NCBI RefSeq assembly: GCF_001278075.1
Contig: NZ_CP011340.1
Location: 6,569,501-6,633,500, forward strand
DNA: 64,000 nt
Direction: 5' to 3'
Source of the DNA: Streptomyces pristinaespiralis
GTDB lineage: Bacteria > Actinomycetota > Actinomycetes > Streptomycetales > Streptomycetaceae
This document shows, piece by piece, positions 1-8,101 of the stretch. Under the pieces are notes generated by a model. The model worked only from the letters and a program-made list of their open reading frames with translations. It searched no databases and was not told the DNA's origin. Each line of letters opens with the position of its first letter. Positions within the stretch are counted from its first letter, which is position 1. A program made the position numbers and the translations under genes.

Positions 1-1
1 C

Positions 2-403
2 GCCCTGCGGATCTCGCCGTTCAATCCGTACAACGGCATCGAGGAGACGGACCCGGAAGCCGTCTACACCGCTCTCGTCCAGCGGATCGAGCCGCTCGGC
101 CTCGGCTACCTGCACATCACAGAGGCCGTCCCCGGCGGGCGGGAACTCACCCAGACGCTGCGCAAGCAGTTCTCCGGGACGCTCGTCCTCAACCCGGCGA
201 CCGAGGGGCCGACCGGCCCCGAGGCCCTCACCCTGGTCGAGGACGGCCTCGCCGACGTGATCGCGTACGGCGCGATGTTCCTGGCCAACCCGGACCTCCC
301 GGCCCGTCTCGAGGCGGGCGGACCGTTCAACGCCCCTGACCCCGCGTCGTTCTTCGGCGGCGACGACAAGGGCTTCATCGACTACCCGGCGCTCACCGGC
401 TGA
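2..403 (+). CDS. Alkene reductase / Old Yellow Enzyme family, C-terminal part
   Basis: C-terminal 133 residues of an NADH:flavin oxidoreductase of the Old Yellow Enzyme (NemA/XenA) type; the start lies before the window. These FMN barrels reduce activated C=C bonds of enones, maleimides or nitro compounds with NADPH. Visible are the late-barrel phosphate-binding stretch (AYGAMFLANPDLPARL) and the usual ending that includes FFGGDDKGFIDYPAL. Residues before the fragment, including the His/Asn substrate pair, are not seen. It converges with ectD and the two share the strong hairpin that follows. The substrate cannot be inferred from this fragment. Confidence 0.85.
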   Translation, partial: ALRISPFNPYNGIEETDPEAVYTALVQRIEPLGLGYLHITEAVPGGRELTQTLRKQFSGTLVLNPATEGPTGPEALTLVEDGLADVIAYGAMFLANPDLPARLEAGGPFNAPDPASFFGGDDKGFIDYPALTG

Positions 404-426
404 CCGGCAGCCGCGCCCACGCGGAC

Positions 427-466
427 GCGGGCGGGCCGGACTCCCGAAGGAGTCCGGCCCGCCCGC
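427..466. terminator. Bidirectional hairpin terminator
   Basis: A perfect 18-bp inverted repeat (427-444 and 449-466) closed by a CGAA tetraloop. It lies between the convergent reductase and ectD genes, so it can end transcription from both sides. Confidence 0.85.
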
Positions 467-481
467 GCAGGTGCCGTCAGG

Positions 482-1378
482 TCACCGCACCGGGGTGAAG
501 TCCCGCGCACCGATGAAGTCGGGCCGCGGAACCGGCGCCGCGAACGGCTCGACCGCCGTGTTCTCCACGCTGTTGAAGACGATGAAGACGTTGCTGCGCG
601 GGTACGGCGTGATGTTGTCGCCGGAGCCGTGCATGCAGTTGCAGTCGAACCAGGTCGCCGACCCGGCCCGGCCGGTGAACAGCCGGATGCCGTGGTCGTC
701 CGCGAAGCGGGTCAGCGCCTCGTCGGACGGTGTGCCGGCGTCCTGCATCTGCAGCGACTTCTTGTAGTTGTCCTTCGGCGTCTCGCCCGCGCAGCCGAGG
801 AACGTCTTGTGCGACCCCGGCATGATCATCAGACCGCCGTTGGTGTCGAAGTTCTCGGTGAGGGCGATGGACACGGAGACGGTGCGCATGTTCGGCAGGC
901 CGTCCTCCGCGTGCCACGTCTCGAAGTCCGAGTGCCAGTAGAAGCCGGAAGCGCCGAAGCCGGGCTTCACATTGATCCGGGACTGGTGGACGTACACGTC
1001 GGAGCCCAGGATCTGCCGGGCTCTGCCCACCACCCGCTCGTCGCGCACCAGCGCGGCGAACACCTCGCTGAGCTTGTGGACCTCGAAGACCGACCGCACG
1101 TCCTGCGACTTCGGCTCGACGATCGAGCGCTCGTCGGCGCGCACCGCCGGGTCGCTGATCAGCCGCTCCAGTTCGGAGCGGTACACGGCGACCTCGTCGT
1201 CCCTGATCAGCTGGTCGACGGTGAGGAAACCGTCCCGCTCGAACCCCATGAGGTCCGCCGTGGCGATCGGCCCCGGGGCGCCGGGCGCCGACCAGACGAC
1301 CGGGTCCTTGCGGGGGGTGAGCACCTCACTGGCGCCACGGGTCGGGTACAGGTCGGTGCGTGCGGGTGCGGTGGTCAT
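482..1378 (-). CDS. ectD: Ectoine hydroxylase EctD
   Basis: 298-residue Fe(II)/2-oxoglutarate dioxygenase of the PhyH superfamily that converts ectoine to 5-hydroxyectoine in the cytoplasm. The HxD iron ligands are in YWHSDFETWH, which is also the EctD signature region. The distal His is in the MPGSHKTFLG stretch. Length matches the family (about 290-300). It is the last gene of the minus-strand ectABCD order and starts 3 nt after the ectC stop codon, so it is almost certainly cotranscribed. The following hairpin at 427-466 would end the operon. Its presence means the strain should make hydroxyectoine as well as ectoine. Confidence 0.95.
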   Translation of the reverse strand: MTTAPARTDLYPTRGASEVLTPRKDPVVWSAPGAPGPIATADLMGFERDGFLTVDQLIRDDEVAVYRSELERLISDPAVRADERSIVEPKSQDVRSVFEVHKLSEVFAALVRDERVVGRARQILGSDVYVHQSRINVKPGFGASGFYWHSDFETWHAEDGLPNMRTVSVSIALTENFDTNGGLMIMPGSHKTFLGCAGETPKDNYKKSLQMQDAGTPSDEALTRFADDHGIRLFTGRAGSATWFDCNCMHGSGDNITPYPRSNVFIVFNSVENTAVEPFAAPVPRPDFIGARDFTPVR

Positions 1379-1381
1379 ATC

Positions 1382-1780
1382 TCAGCCCTCCTCGGTCAGC
1401 AGCGGGTAGACGCCGTTCTCGTCGTGGTCCTCCCGTCCGGTGACGGGGGGATTGAAGACGCAGACGCAACGGAAGTCGGTCTTGGGGCGCATGGTGTGCT
1501 TCTCGTGGCCGTCCAGCAGATACATCGTGCCGGGCTCGATCCAGTGGGTCTCGCCCGTCTCGTCGTTGGTCAGCTCGGCCTCACCCTCCACGCAGAGCAC
1601 GGCCTCGATGTGGTTCGCGTACCACATCGACGTCTCCGTACCCGCGTAGAGCACGGTCTCGTGGAGCGAGAAGCCGACCTTCTCCTTGGCGAGCACGATG
1701 CGCTTGCTCTCCCAGGTGCCGGAAGCGGACTTCACATGGCGCTCGGTGTTCTCGATGTCCTTGAACGATCGGACGATCAC
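1382..1780 (-). CDS. ectC: L-ectoine synthase EctC
   Basis: 132-residue cupin that cyclises N-gamma-acetyl-L-2,4-diaminobutyrate to ectoine, the last step of compatible-solute synthesis. The N-terminus ([16 protein letters not shown]) and the metal-binding cupin part ([17 protein letters not shown], followed by [13 protein letters not shown]) match EctC closely, and the length is standard. It lies 32 nt downstream of ectB and 3 nt upstream of ectD on the same strand. Confidence 0.96.
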   Translation of the reverse strand: MIVRSFKDIENTERHVKSASGTWESKRIVLAKEKVGFSLHETVLYAGTETSMWYANHIEAVLCVEGEAELTNDETGETHWIEPGTMYLLDGHEKHTMRPKTDFRCVCVFNPPVTGREDHDENGVYPLLTEEG

Positions 1781-1812
1781 GGTGGTTCGTCACCTCTCGG
1801 TAGTACGGGTGG

Positions 1813-3081
1813 TCAGGCGGTCTCTCGGACGGAGCGCGCCAGGATGCGCAGGCCCTCGTCCAGCTCGTCGGTGGAGATCGTCAGCGGCGGAAGCAGCTTC
1901 ACGACCTCGCTCTCCGGTCCGGACGTCTCCAGCAGCAGTCCGAGCTCGAAGGCGCGGGCGCAGACGGCGGACGCACGCGGCTTGTCCTCGAACTCCATGC
2001 CCCAGACCAGGCCACGGCCGCGGAAGCTGACGCCCTCGCCGCCCAACTCGTCGACGATGGCGAGCAGCGCGCGCTCGACCTGCTCGCCGCGGGCGATGGT
2101 CTGCTTCTCCATCTGCCCGTCGGCCCAGTAGGTGTTGAGGGCCGCGGCGGCGGTCACGAACGCGGGGTTGTTGCCGCGGAACGTGCCGTTGTGCTCGCCC
2201 GGCTCCCAGATGTCCAGCTCGGGCTTGAACAGGGTGAGCGCCAGGGGCAGGCCGTAGCCGCTGATGGACTTCGAGACGGTGACGATGTCCGGGACGATGC
2301 CGGCCTCCTCGAAGGAGAAGAAGCCGCCGGTGCGGCCGCAGCCCATCTGGATGTCGTCGACGATCAGCAGCATGTCCTGGCGGTGGCACAGGTCCTGCAG
2401 CGCGCGCAGCCACTCGGCGCGGGCCACGTTGATGCCGCCCTCGCCCTGGACCGTCTCGACGATCACGGCGGCGGGCTTGTTCAGACCCGAACCCTGGTCC
2501 TCGAGCAGCCGCTCGAACCAGAGGAAGTCGGGGACCTGGCCGTCGAAGTAGTTGTCGAACGGCATCGGCGTGCCGTGCACCAGCGGGATGCCGGCGCCGG
2601 CGCGCTTGAAGGCGTTGCCGGTGACGGCGAGCGAGCCGAGCGACATGCCGTGGAAGGCATTGGTGAACGAGACGACCGACTCGCGGCCCTTCACCTTGCG
2701 GGCGAGCTTCAGCGCGGCCTCGACCGCGTTGGTGCCCGTCGGGCCCGGGAACATGACCTTGTAGGGCAGGTCACGCGGACGCAGGATCACGTTCTGGAAC
2801 GACTCGAGGAACGCGCGCTTGGCGGTCGTGGCCATGTCCAGGCCGTGGGTGATGCCGTCGCGCTCGATGTAGTCGATCAGGGCGCGTTTGAGGACCGGGT
2901 TGTTGTGCCCGTAGTTCAGAGATCCGGCGCCGGCGAAGAAGTCGAGGTAGGTGTGGCCGTCCTCGTCGTGGAGGTGGCTGCCCTGGGCGCGGTCGAACAC
3001 GGCGGGCCAGCCGCGGCAGTAGCTGCGCACCTCGGACTCGAGGGTCTCGAAGACGCTCAGGGCGGGCGGGGTGATGGTCAC
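1813..3081 (-). CDS. ectB: Diaminobutyrate-2-oxoglutarate transaminase EctB
   Basis: Class III PLP aminotransferase that turns L-aspartate semialdehyde plus glutamate into L-2,4-diaminobutyrate, the first ectoine step. The PLP lysine sits in [12 protein letters not shown] and the cofactor-binding Asp in [15 protein letters not shown]. The frame is open further upstream, but the GTG at 3081 has a GGAG six bases before it and gives [15 protein letters not shown], the usual EctB N-terminus, with 422 residues. The in-frame ATG at 3093 has no ribosome-binding site. Sits 92 nt after ectA and 32 nt before ectC. Confidence 0.95.
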   Translation of the reverse strand: MTITPPALSVFETLESEVRSYCRGWPAVFDRAQGSHLHDEDGHTYLDFFAGAGSLNYGHNNPVLKRALIDYIERDGITHGLDMATTAKRAFLESFQNVILRPRDLPYKVMFPGPTGTNAVEAALKLARKVKGRESVVSFTNAFHGMSLGSLAVTGNAFKRAGAGIPLVHGTPMPFDNYFDGQVPDFLWFERLLEDQGSGLNKPAAVIVETVQGEGGINVARAEWLRALQDLCHRQDMLLIVDDIQMGCGRTGGFFSFEEAGIVPDIVTVSKSISGYGLPLALTLFKPELDIWEPGEHNGTFRGNNPAFVTAAAALNTYWADGQMEKQTIARGEQVERALLAIVDELGGEGVSFRGRGLVWGMEFEDKPRASAVCARAFELGLLLETSGPESEVVKLLPPLTISTDELDEGLRILARSVRETA

Positions 3082-3173
3082 AGCGAACTCCATGGGGGTG
3101 GGGTGGGCGCGAGAGGTCAGGGATGACGCGGCGCGCGCGGGGTGCCGTGCGGGCACAGGGCGCGCGGCAGCGG

Positions 3174-3704
3174 TCACGCGGCGACGGGACCGATGCGGTA
3201 CAGCACTTCCGGCTGGTGCGTCCCCTCGGGGAACAGCCCGCCGTCGAAGAGGACCTCGCGGCTGAGGGATGCTCCGTGGCGCTTGGCGTAGGAGGTGAAC
3301 AGGGCGTCGGAGGCGGTGTTGTCCGGGGTGATGGTCGTCTCTATCTCGCGGACCCCGAGCCCGCCGGTGACCTTGGCGGTCAGTGCGTCCAGCAGGACGC
3401 CGGCCAGCCCCCGGCCCCGGTGCGCACGGTCGACGGCGACCTGCCAGACGACGAGCGCCTCCGGGCGGTCGGGGCGTACGTATCCGGTGACGAAGGCGAT
3501 GGGCTCGCCGTCACGGCCGCGGGCCACGACGGAGGTGGCCGCGAAATCGCGACACCACAGCAGGTAGCTGTACGAGGAGTTGAGGTCCAGGACCTCGGAG
3601 TCGCGGGCGATGCGCCAGATCGCGGCTCCGTCCTCCACTCGTGGGGTGCTGATCTCGAGGAATTCGTCTCGGGCTCGTACAAGGTCTTCTTGTGCGGCGG
3701 TCAT
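3174..3704 (-). CDS. ectA: L-2,4-diaminobutyrate acetyltransferase EctA
   Basis: 176-residue GNAT-fold enzyme that acetylates the gamma-amino group of 2,4-diaminobutyrate using acetyl-CoA. The early block ([20 protein letters not shown]) and the acetyl-CoA loop ([13 protein letters not shown]) are typical of EctA. First gene of the operon. No good ribosome-binding site precedes the ATG. A TAAATT sequence 8 nt upstream of the ATG could be a -10 box, so the message may be leaderless or nearly so. Two palindromes lie further upstream. Confidence 0.95.
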   Translation of the reverse strand: MTAAQEDLVRARDEFLEISTPRVEDGAAIWRIARDSEVLDLNSSYSYLLWCRDFAATSVVARGRDGEPIAFVTGYVRPDRPEALVVWQVAVDRAHRGRGLAGVLLDALTAKVTGGLGVREIETTITPDNTASDALFTSYAKRHGASLSREVLFDGGLFPEGTHQPEVLYRIGPVAA

Positions 3705-4131
3705 GTCGATTCAATTTACCCAGCAAATTCGCGAATTGCATCGGGCAAGGGGGTTGGGTGCCGAGAGCCGTTGTGTTATCGCGCGGGCGCGAGCTCGCCG
3801 TGAATCGTCGGGCGATCGCGCCGGTATGCCCGGAAATATCCGGGCATACCGCTCCCTCTGTGGTGTCGGTCACATGAAGGCAACCTGGTTGACACGTGAT
3901 GGAATCGGCCCCGGAAACGATATGAATCTCTACGTTTAGCAGTCGAGATCGGGGGCAGCAGAATGCGGGGAGCTATTTACCGAAGTGAACCGGAATTTGC
4001 TCCCGATATTCGTTCCATGCGTTTATGCGGGGCGTGTGCGGGACACGGGAATCCGATGTGAGGATCCCGCCGGAGAGCGCCGCGAGGACGCGGAGCGGCC
4101 CCGCCCGCGCGAGGACGGGGCCGCACCGGCA
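3705..4131. promoter_or_regulatory. ectA upstream region with two palindromes
   Basis: 427-nt gene-free stretch. It holds a 12-nt palindrome AATTCGCGAATT at 3726-3737, about 20-35 nt upstream of ectA, and a perfect 12-bp inverted repeat (3823-3834 and 3839-3850, loop AATA) about 120 nt upstream. Neither has a T-run, so operator roles are more likely than termination. The far end holds the terminator of the neighbouring aminotransferase. No small gene with a ribosome-binding site was seen. Confidence 0.55.
4095..4124 (-). terminator. Terminator of the aminotransferase gene
   Basis: Perfect 9-bp stem (4095-4103 GCGGCCCCG with 4116-4124) and a 12-nt loop, starting 7 nt past the stop codon of the minus-strand aminotransferase. 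Confidence 0.7.
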
Positions 4132-5232
4132 TCAGACCCAGTTCTCGCCGGCGGCCCGGCGCGCGCCCTCCAGGTCCACCGGCCGGCCGTGCTCGGCCAG
4201 CGCGGCGCCCAGCGCGGCGAGGGACGACTGCACCACGCCGCGGGTCGCGTCCACGCCGTAGTGGTTGATCCGGATCATCTCCGCGGCCAGCGGGCCGCCA
4301 CCCGCCATCACCGGCAGCGACGGATCGGCGGCGAGCGCCTTCGCCACCAGGTCCCGGGCGTCCACCCCGGCCGGGGCGCGCAGCGTGGTCGCCACCGGCG
4401 CGGCGTGCCGCGCCTCGTGCACGTAGGGGGCGATACCGCCGCCGAGCGCCAGAGCTCCCGCACGCGTGGCCGCGGCGGCCGCCCTGTGCCGGGCCGTCAC
4501 GGCGTCCAGACCCTCCGACCCGATCCGCTCGAGGCACGCCTCGAGCGCCAGCATCTCCAGCTGCGCGGGCGCGTGCAGCAGAGCCCTGCGCCCGCCGTCG
4601 ATCCAGCGCTGCTTCCAGTCGAGCAGCGACAGGTACGAGCCGCGGGGCGCGGCCGGGTTGGCGGCGATGCGCTCCCAGGCCCGCTCGCTCACCGACACGG
4701 CGGAGACGCCGGCCGGACCGCCCATCGCCTTCTGCGCGCCGATCACGCACAGGTCCACGCCCCAGGCGTCGGGGAGCAGCGGCTCCGCGGCCACGGAGGC
4801 GACGGCGTCCAGCATGAACAGCGCCCCGTGGGCCCGCACGACCTCGCCGATCTCCGCGACGGGGTTGGTGTTGCCCGTCGCGGCTTCGGCGTGCACCAGT
4901 GAGACGAAGTCGATCTCGGGGTGTTCGGCCAGCGCCCGGGCGACCTGGTCGGCGTTCACCGCCGTGTTGAAGGGCACCTCGAGGTCCACGACGGCGGCCC
5001 CGCAGTCGCGCAGCCAGTTGCCGAAGGTCTGGCCGTAGGGGCCCGTGACCACGTTCAGTGCCGTCGAACCGGGGTGCGCGCCGCCGCGGATGCAGCCCTC
5101 CAGGGGCAGCAGGGCCTCGCCCTGCATCACGACCACGTCCTGCTCGGTGCCGAGCAGCGCCGCGACTCCTCGCTCGATGGACGCGAAGTGCGCGGCGGTC
5201 AGCGGGGCGAGGTCCAGCAGGGGATGTGTCAC
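4132..5232 (-). CDS. Class V PLP-dependent aminotransferase (alanine-glyoxylate type)
   Basis: 366-residue fold-type I aminotransferase similar to alanine-glyoxylate/serine-pyruvate aminotransferases. The PLP lysine is in CVIGAQKAMGGPAG, the cofactor Asp in ALFMLDAVASVAAEP and the substrate Arg in AAEMIRINHYG near the C-terminus. The open frame continues far upstream across the divergent amidohydrolase. The GTG at 5232, giving VTHPLLDLAPLTAAHF, is chosen because family similarity begins there. Amino donor and acceptor cannot be assigned. It is divergent from the amidohydrolase with about 114 nt between them, and ends in its own hairpin. Confidence 0.85.
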   Translation of the reverse strand: MTHPLLDLAPLTAAHFASIERGVAALLGTEQDVVVMQGEALLPLEGCIRGGAHPGSTALNVVTGPYGQTFGNWLRDCGAAVVDLEVPFNTAVNADQVARALAEHPEIDFVSLVHAEAATGNTNPVAEIGEVVRAHGALFMLDAVASVAAEPLLPDAWGVDLCVIGAQKAMGGPAGVSAVSVSERAWERIAANPAAPRGSYLSLLDWKQRWIDGGRRALLHAPAQLEMLALEACLERIGSEGLDAVTARHRAAAAATRAGALALGGGIAPYVHEARHAAPVATTLRAPAGVDARDLVAKALAADPSLPVMAGGGPLAAEMIRINHYGVDATRGVVQSSLAALGAALAEHGRPVDLEGARRAAGENWV

Positions 5233-5346
5233 TGCGGTGCTCTGTTTCTCTCGGCGTCCGGACGTGTTCCCGGCAGGGCCGGACGGTGTTCGGACAGTGT
5301 TCGGGCTCTCGCTCGAGAGTACCGAGGGCCTCGTACAGTTCCTGGC

Positions 5347-6432
5347 ATGAGCGATCACACGGTGCTGCATGTGAAGGGGCGGGTGCTCGTCGGGCCCGAG
5401 GAGGTGCGGGACGAACTGTGGGCGGTCGACGGCCGGATCACCTTCGAACGTCCCCGCGCCGAGGCGGTCACCGTGCACGGCTGGGCGCTGCCCGGGCTGG
5501 TCGACGCCCACTGCCACGTCGGCCTCGACCACCACGGCCCGGTCGACGCCGCGACCAGCGAGAAGCAGGCACTCACCGACCGCGAGGCGGGCACGCTGCT
5601 GATCCGCGACGCGGGATCGCCCTCCGACACGCGCTGGATCGACGAGCGCGAGGACCTGCCGAAGATCATCCGGGCGGGCAGGCACATCGCCCGCACCCGC
5701 CGCTACATCCGCAACTACGCGCACGAGATCGAGCCCGAGGACCTGGTGGCGTACGTGGCGCGGGAGGCCCGGCGCGGCGACGGCTGGGTCAAGCTCGTCG
5801 GTGACTGGATCGACCGGGATGCCGGCGACCTGACCGCCTGCTGGCCGCGCGGGGCCGTGGAGGCGGCCATCGCGGAGGCCCACCGGCTGGGTGCCCGGGT
5901 GACGGCGCACTGCTTCGCGGAGGACTCGCTGCGCGACCTCGTCGAGGCCGGCATCGACTGCATCGAGCACGCGACCGGGCTCACGCAGGACACGATCCCG
6001 CTGTTCGCGGAGCGCGGCGTCGCCATCGTCCCGACCCTGGTCAACATCGCCACGTTCCCCGATCTCGCCGCGGGCGGCGAGTCCAGGTTCCCCCGGTGGT
6101 CGGCCCATATGCGACGGCTGTACGAGCGGCGCTACGACACCGTGCGCGCGGCCTACGACGCGGGCGTACCGGTCTTCGTCGGCACGGACGCGGGCGGTTC
6201 CCTGGCGCACGGCTTGGTCGCCGAGGAGGTCGCCGAGCTGGTGAAGGCCGGCATCCCGCCGCTCGAGGCGCTGTCGGCGACCACGTGGGGGGCCAGGAGC
6301 TGGCTCGGCCGCCCGGCGCTCGAGGAGGGCGCCCCCGCCGACCTGGTGGTGTACGACGAGGACCCGCGCGCCGATGTGCGGGTCCTCGCGGCGCCGCGAG
6401 CGATCGTGCTCGACGGGCGGGTCGTCGGCTGA
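5347..6432 (+). CDS. Amidohydrolase family metal-dependent hydrolase
   Basis: 361-residue amidohydrolase-superfamily (imidazolonepropionase/prolidase-like) enzyme. The metal ligands are visible in order: HxH in LVDAHCHVG, an internal lysine in GWVKLVGDW, His in VTAHCFAED, His in IEHATGL and the catalytic Asp in VGTDAGGS. The C-terminal small beta-domain (GAPADLVVYDEDPRADV) is complete. The ATG at 5347 precedes MSDHTVLHVKGRVLVG, the start of the beta-sandwich domain. Hydrolysis of a cyclic amide or imide is likely, but the substrate is unknown. Confidence 0.85.
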   Translation: MSDHTVLHVKGRVLVGPEEVRDELWAVDGRITFERPRAEAVTVHGWALPGLVDAHCHVGLDHHGPVDAATSEKQALTDREAGTLLIRDAGSPSDTRWIDEREDLPKIIRAGRHIARTRRYIRNYAHEIEPEDLVAYVAREARRGDGWVKLVGDWIDRDAGDLTACWPRGAVEAAIAEAHRLGARVTAHCFAEDSLRDLVEAGIDCIEHATGLTQDTIPLFAERGVAIVPTLVNIATFPDLAAGGESRFPRWSAHMRRLYERRYDTVRAAYDAGVPVFVGTDAGGSLAHGLVAEEVAELVKAGIPPLEALSATTWGARSWLGRPALEEGAPADLVVYDEDPRADVRVLAAPRAIVLDGRVVG

Positions 6433-6555
6433 GGGAAGGGTGGCGCGAAGAGGCGGCCCTTCGAGTGACGCCTCAAGTGTGCGGCATCCCGTGAAGTCTC
6501 CTGAGCCCCGCAGAGTCACCGCCCTCGTGGCCAGGGGGTCGCCCTCCGCTGCGGG

Positions 6556-7293
6556 TCATGCCCCCAGGTCCTCCGTCACGGGCAGGCACTCGGCGAGCAG
6601 GTCGACGACGTCGCGCCAGGCTCGCTGCGCGTGCCGTGGGTGGTAGCCGACGCCGGGGACCACGGGGTGGTCGACCGGCGGGTGGTGGAAGGCGTGCAAG
6701 GCTCCGCCGTAGACCGTGAGGCGCCAGTCGACGCCCGCGGCCTGCATCTCGGCGGTGAACGCGTTCCGTTGCGCGGGCGGCATGATCGGGTCTTTTGACC
6801 CGACCCCGGCCCACACCGGGCAGCGAATGCGCGCCGCCTCGCCCGGTCGGCCCGTGGTAGTCGCGTTGACTGTCCCGATCGCGCGGAGGTCGACGCCGTC
6901 GCGCCCGAGTTCCAGCCCGACGGCGCCCCCGGTTCCGTAGCCGATGGCGGCGATCCGGTCGGGGTCGGTCCGGGGCTCGGTGCGCAACACGTCGAGCGCC
7001 GCATGGCCGATCCCCCGCATCCGGTCGGGATCGGTGAGCAGCGGCAGGCAACGGGCCAGCATCTCCTCGGGGTCACCGAGATAGCGCCCGCCATGAAGGT
7101 CGAAGGCCAGCGCTACGTATCCCAGCTCGGCCAGAGCATCGGCCCGGCGGCGCTCGACGTCGCTGAGCCCCATGCCCTCTGGTCCGACCAGCACCGCGGG
7201 CCGGCGGTCGACACCGGCCGGGAGCGCGAGGTGCCCGATCATCGTCAGACCGTCGGCCGGGTACTCGACCGTACGCGTCGTAATCGTCGTCAT
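6556..7293 (-). CDS. Dienelactone hydrolase family protein, nucleophile replaced
   Basis: 245-residue alpha/beta hydrolase of the dienelactone hydrolase family. The N-terminus (YPADGLTMIGHLALPA), the Asp region (WAGVGSKDPIMPP) and the His region (YGGALHAFHHP) are present. The nucleophile elbow reads IGYGTGGAVG, where the family normally has GYCFGG or a Ser in the same place; here the position is Gly. Either activity is lost or altered, or this is a known non-canonical subfamily. A TACAGT box 8 nt before the ATG suggests a nearly leaderless message. Divergent from the ArsR gene. Confidence 0.8.
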   Translation of the reverse strand: MTTITTRTVEYPADGLTMIGHLALPAGVDRRPAVLVGPEGMGLSDVERRRADALAELGYVALAFDLHGGRYLGDPEEMLARCLPLLTDPDRMRGIGHAALDVLRTEPRTDPDRIAAIGYGTGGAVGLELGRDGVDLRAIGTVNATTTGRPGEAARIRCPVWAGVGSKDPIMPPAQRNAFTAEMQAAGVDWRLTVYGGALHAFHHPPVDHPVVPGVGYHPRHAQRAWRDVVDLLAECLPVTEDLGA

Positions 7294-7530
7294 GGGACTG
7301 GACTGTATTGATCGTCGAGCCCGGTCCGGCCGGTGTTCTGCCGCTGACAGAACAGCACGGGTGTCCCTTTGACATACGGGGCGGGCCCGGCGCTCAGGGT
7401 TGCAAGATCATCCCGTTCCCCTTTGGCGCGTATCTCGGTCACACCCCGAGTCCGGATGAACTCCGCGAGCGCGGAAGGCGTGGACGCGCCCGGACGGCAG
7501 CTTCCGGAGGTCCGCTAAATCCCCTTGCCT

Positions 7531-7556
7531 CAATGGTCAAGAATCGTTGACCATTG
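7531..7556. promoter_or_regulatory. ArsR-family operator palindrome
   Basis: Perfect 10-bp inverted repeat CAATGGTCAA (7531-7540) and TTGACCATTG (7547-7556) with a 6-nt centre, ending 5 nt before the ATG of the ArsR gene. Size, symmetry and position fit a dimeric winged-helix repressor acting on its own promoter. Confidence 0.75.
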
Positions 7557-7561
7557 CTCGC

Positions 7562-8101
7562 ATGCCTACCGATGATCTTCCCGAGGCGCTTCACGTCACC
7601 ACGGACGAGCAGCTGCGCGCCGTCTCCAATCTCACGCGCCACCGGATCATGGCCGTACTCCGCTTCGAGCCGGCGACGATCACGCAGATCGCCGAGCGGG
7701 TGGGCCTCGCGAAGGGGAGTTCCAGCTACCACGTGCGGCTGCTGGAGCGGGCCGGCCTGGTGAAGGTGGTACGGACGCGGAAGGTGCGGGGCGTCACCGA
7801 GCGGTACTACGCGATGGCCGCGCGGGCGATCGTGCTGCCGGATCCGGGCGAGGGAGGGCCGGATGTGCTGATGCGGCATGCGGTGGCGGACCTGGAGGCG
7901 TCGCCGGCGGATGGCGAGCGGCACGTGCGGATGGCGCATCTGCGGCTCACCGAGGAGCAGTTCGCGCAGCTGGGGGCGCGGCTGGAGGCACTGGCGGACG
8001 AGTACCGGCAGCTGTCCGATCCGTCGCTGCCGGACGCGTCACTCGTCTTCGCGCTGTTCCGCCCGGCGTCGCGCGAGCAGGCCGAGGGGGACGCCGAGTG
8101 A
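7562..8101 (+). CDS. ArsR-family winged-helix transcriptional regulator
   Basis: 179-residue repressor. Residues about 15-95 form an ArsR/HTH_20 winged helix (TRHRIMAVLRFEPATITQIAERVGLAKGSSSYHVRLLERAGLV); the rest is a helical dimer or ligand part without the Cys/His cluster of metal sensors. A TTG five codons upstream is possible, but it lies inside the palindrome and the ATG at 7562 is preferred. The stop overlaps the transporter start (GTGA), so the two are translationally coupled. It likely controls the MFS gene and itself through the 7531-7556 operator. The inducer is unknown. Confidence 0.85.
   Translation: MPTDDLPEALHVTTDEQLRAVSNLTRHRIMAVLRFEPATITQIAERVGLAKGSSSYHVRLLERAGLVKVVRTRKVRGVTERYYAMAARAIVLPDPGEGGPDVLMRHAVADLEASPADGERHVRMAHLRLTEEQFAQLGARLEALADEYRQLSDPSLPDASLVFALFRPASREQAEGDAE

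Noticed and set aside
629..3126. Long plus-strand open frames opposite ectD and ectB
   Set aside because: Arg/Gly/Ala/Val-rich antisense translations of recognised ectoine genes, with no family features.
3889..3936. Consensus-like TTGACA in the ectA upstream region on the plus strand
   Set aside because: No -10 box at proper distance and no plus-strand gene to drive.
4132..6519. A single 795-codon minus-strand open frame covering aminotransferase and amidohydrolase
   Set aside because: Only the part up to 5232 resembles a protein family; the rest is antisense to a clear amidohydrolase and reflects high-GC lack of stops.
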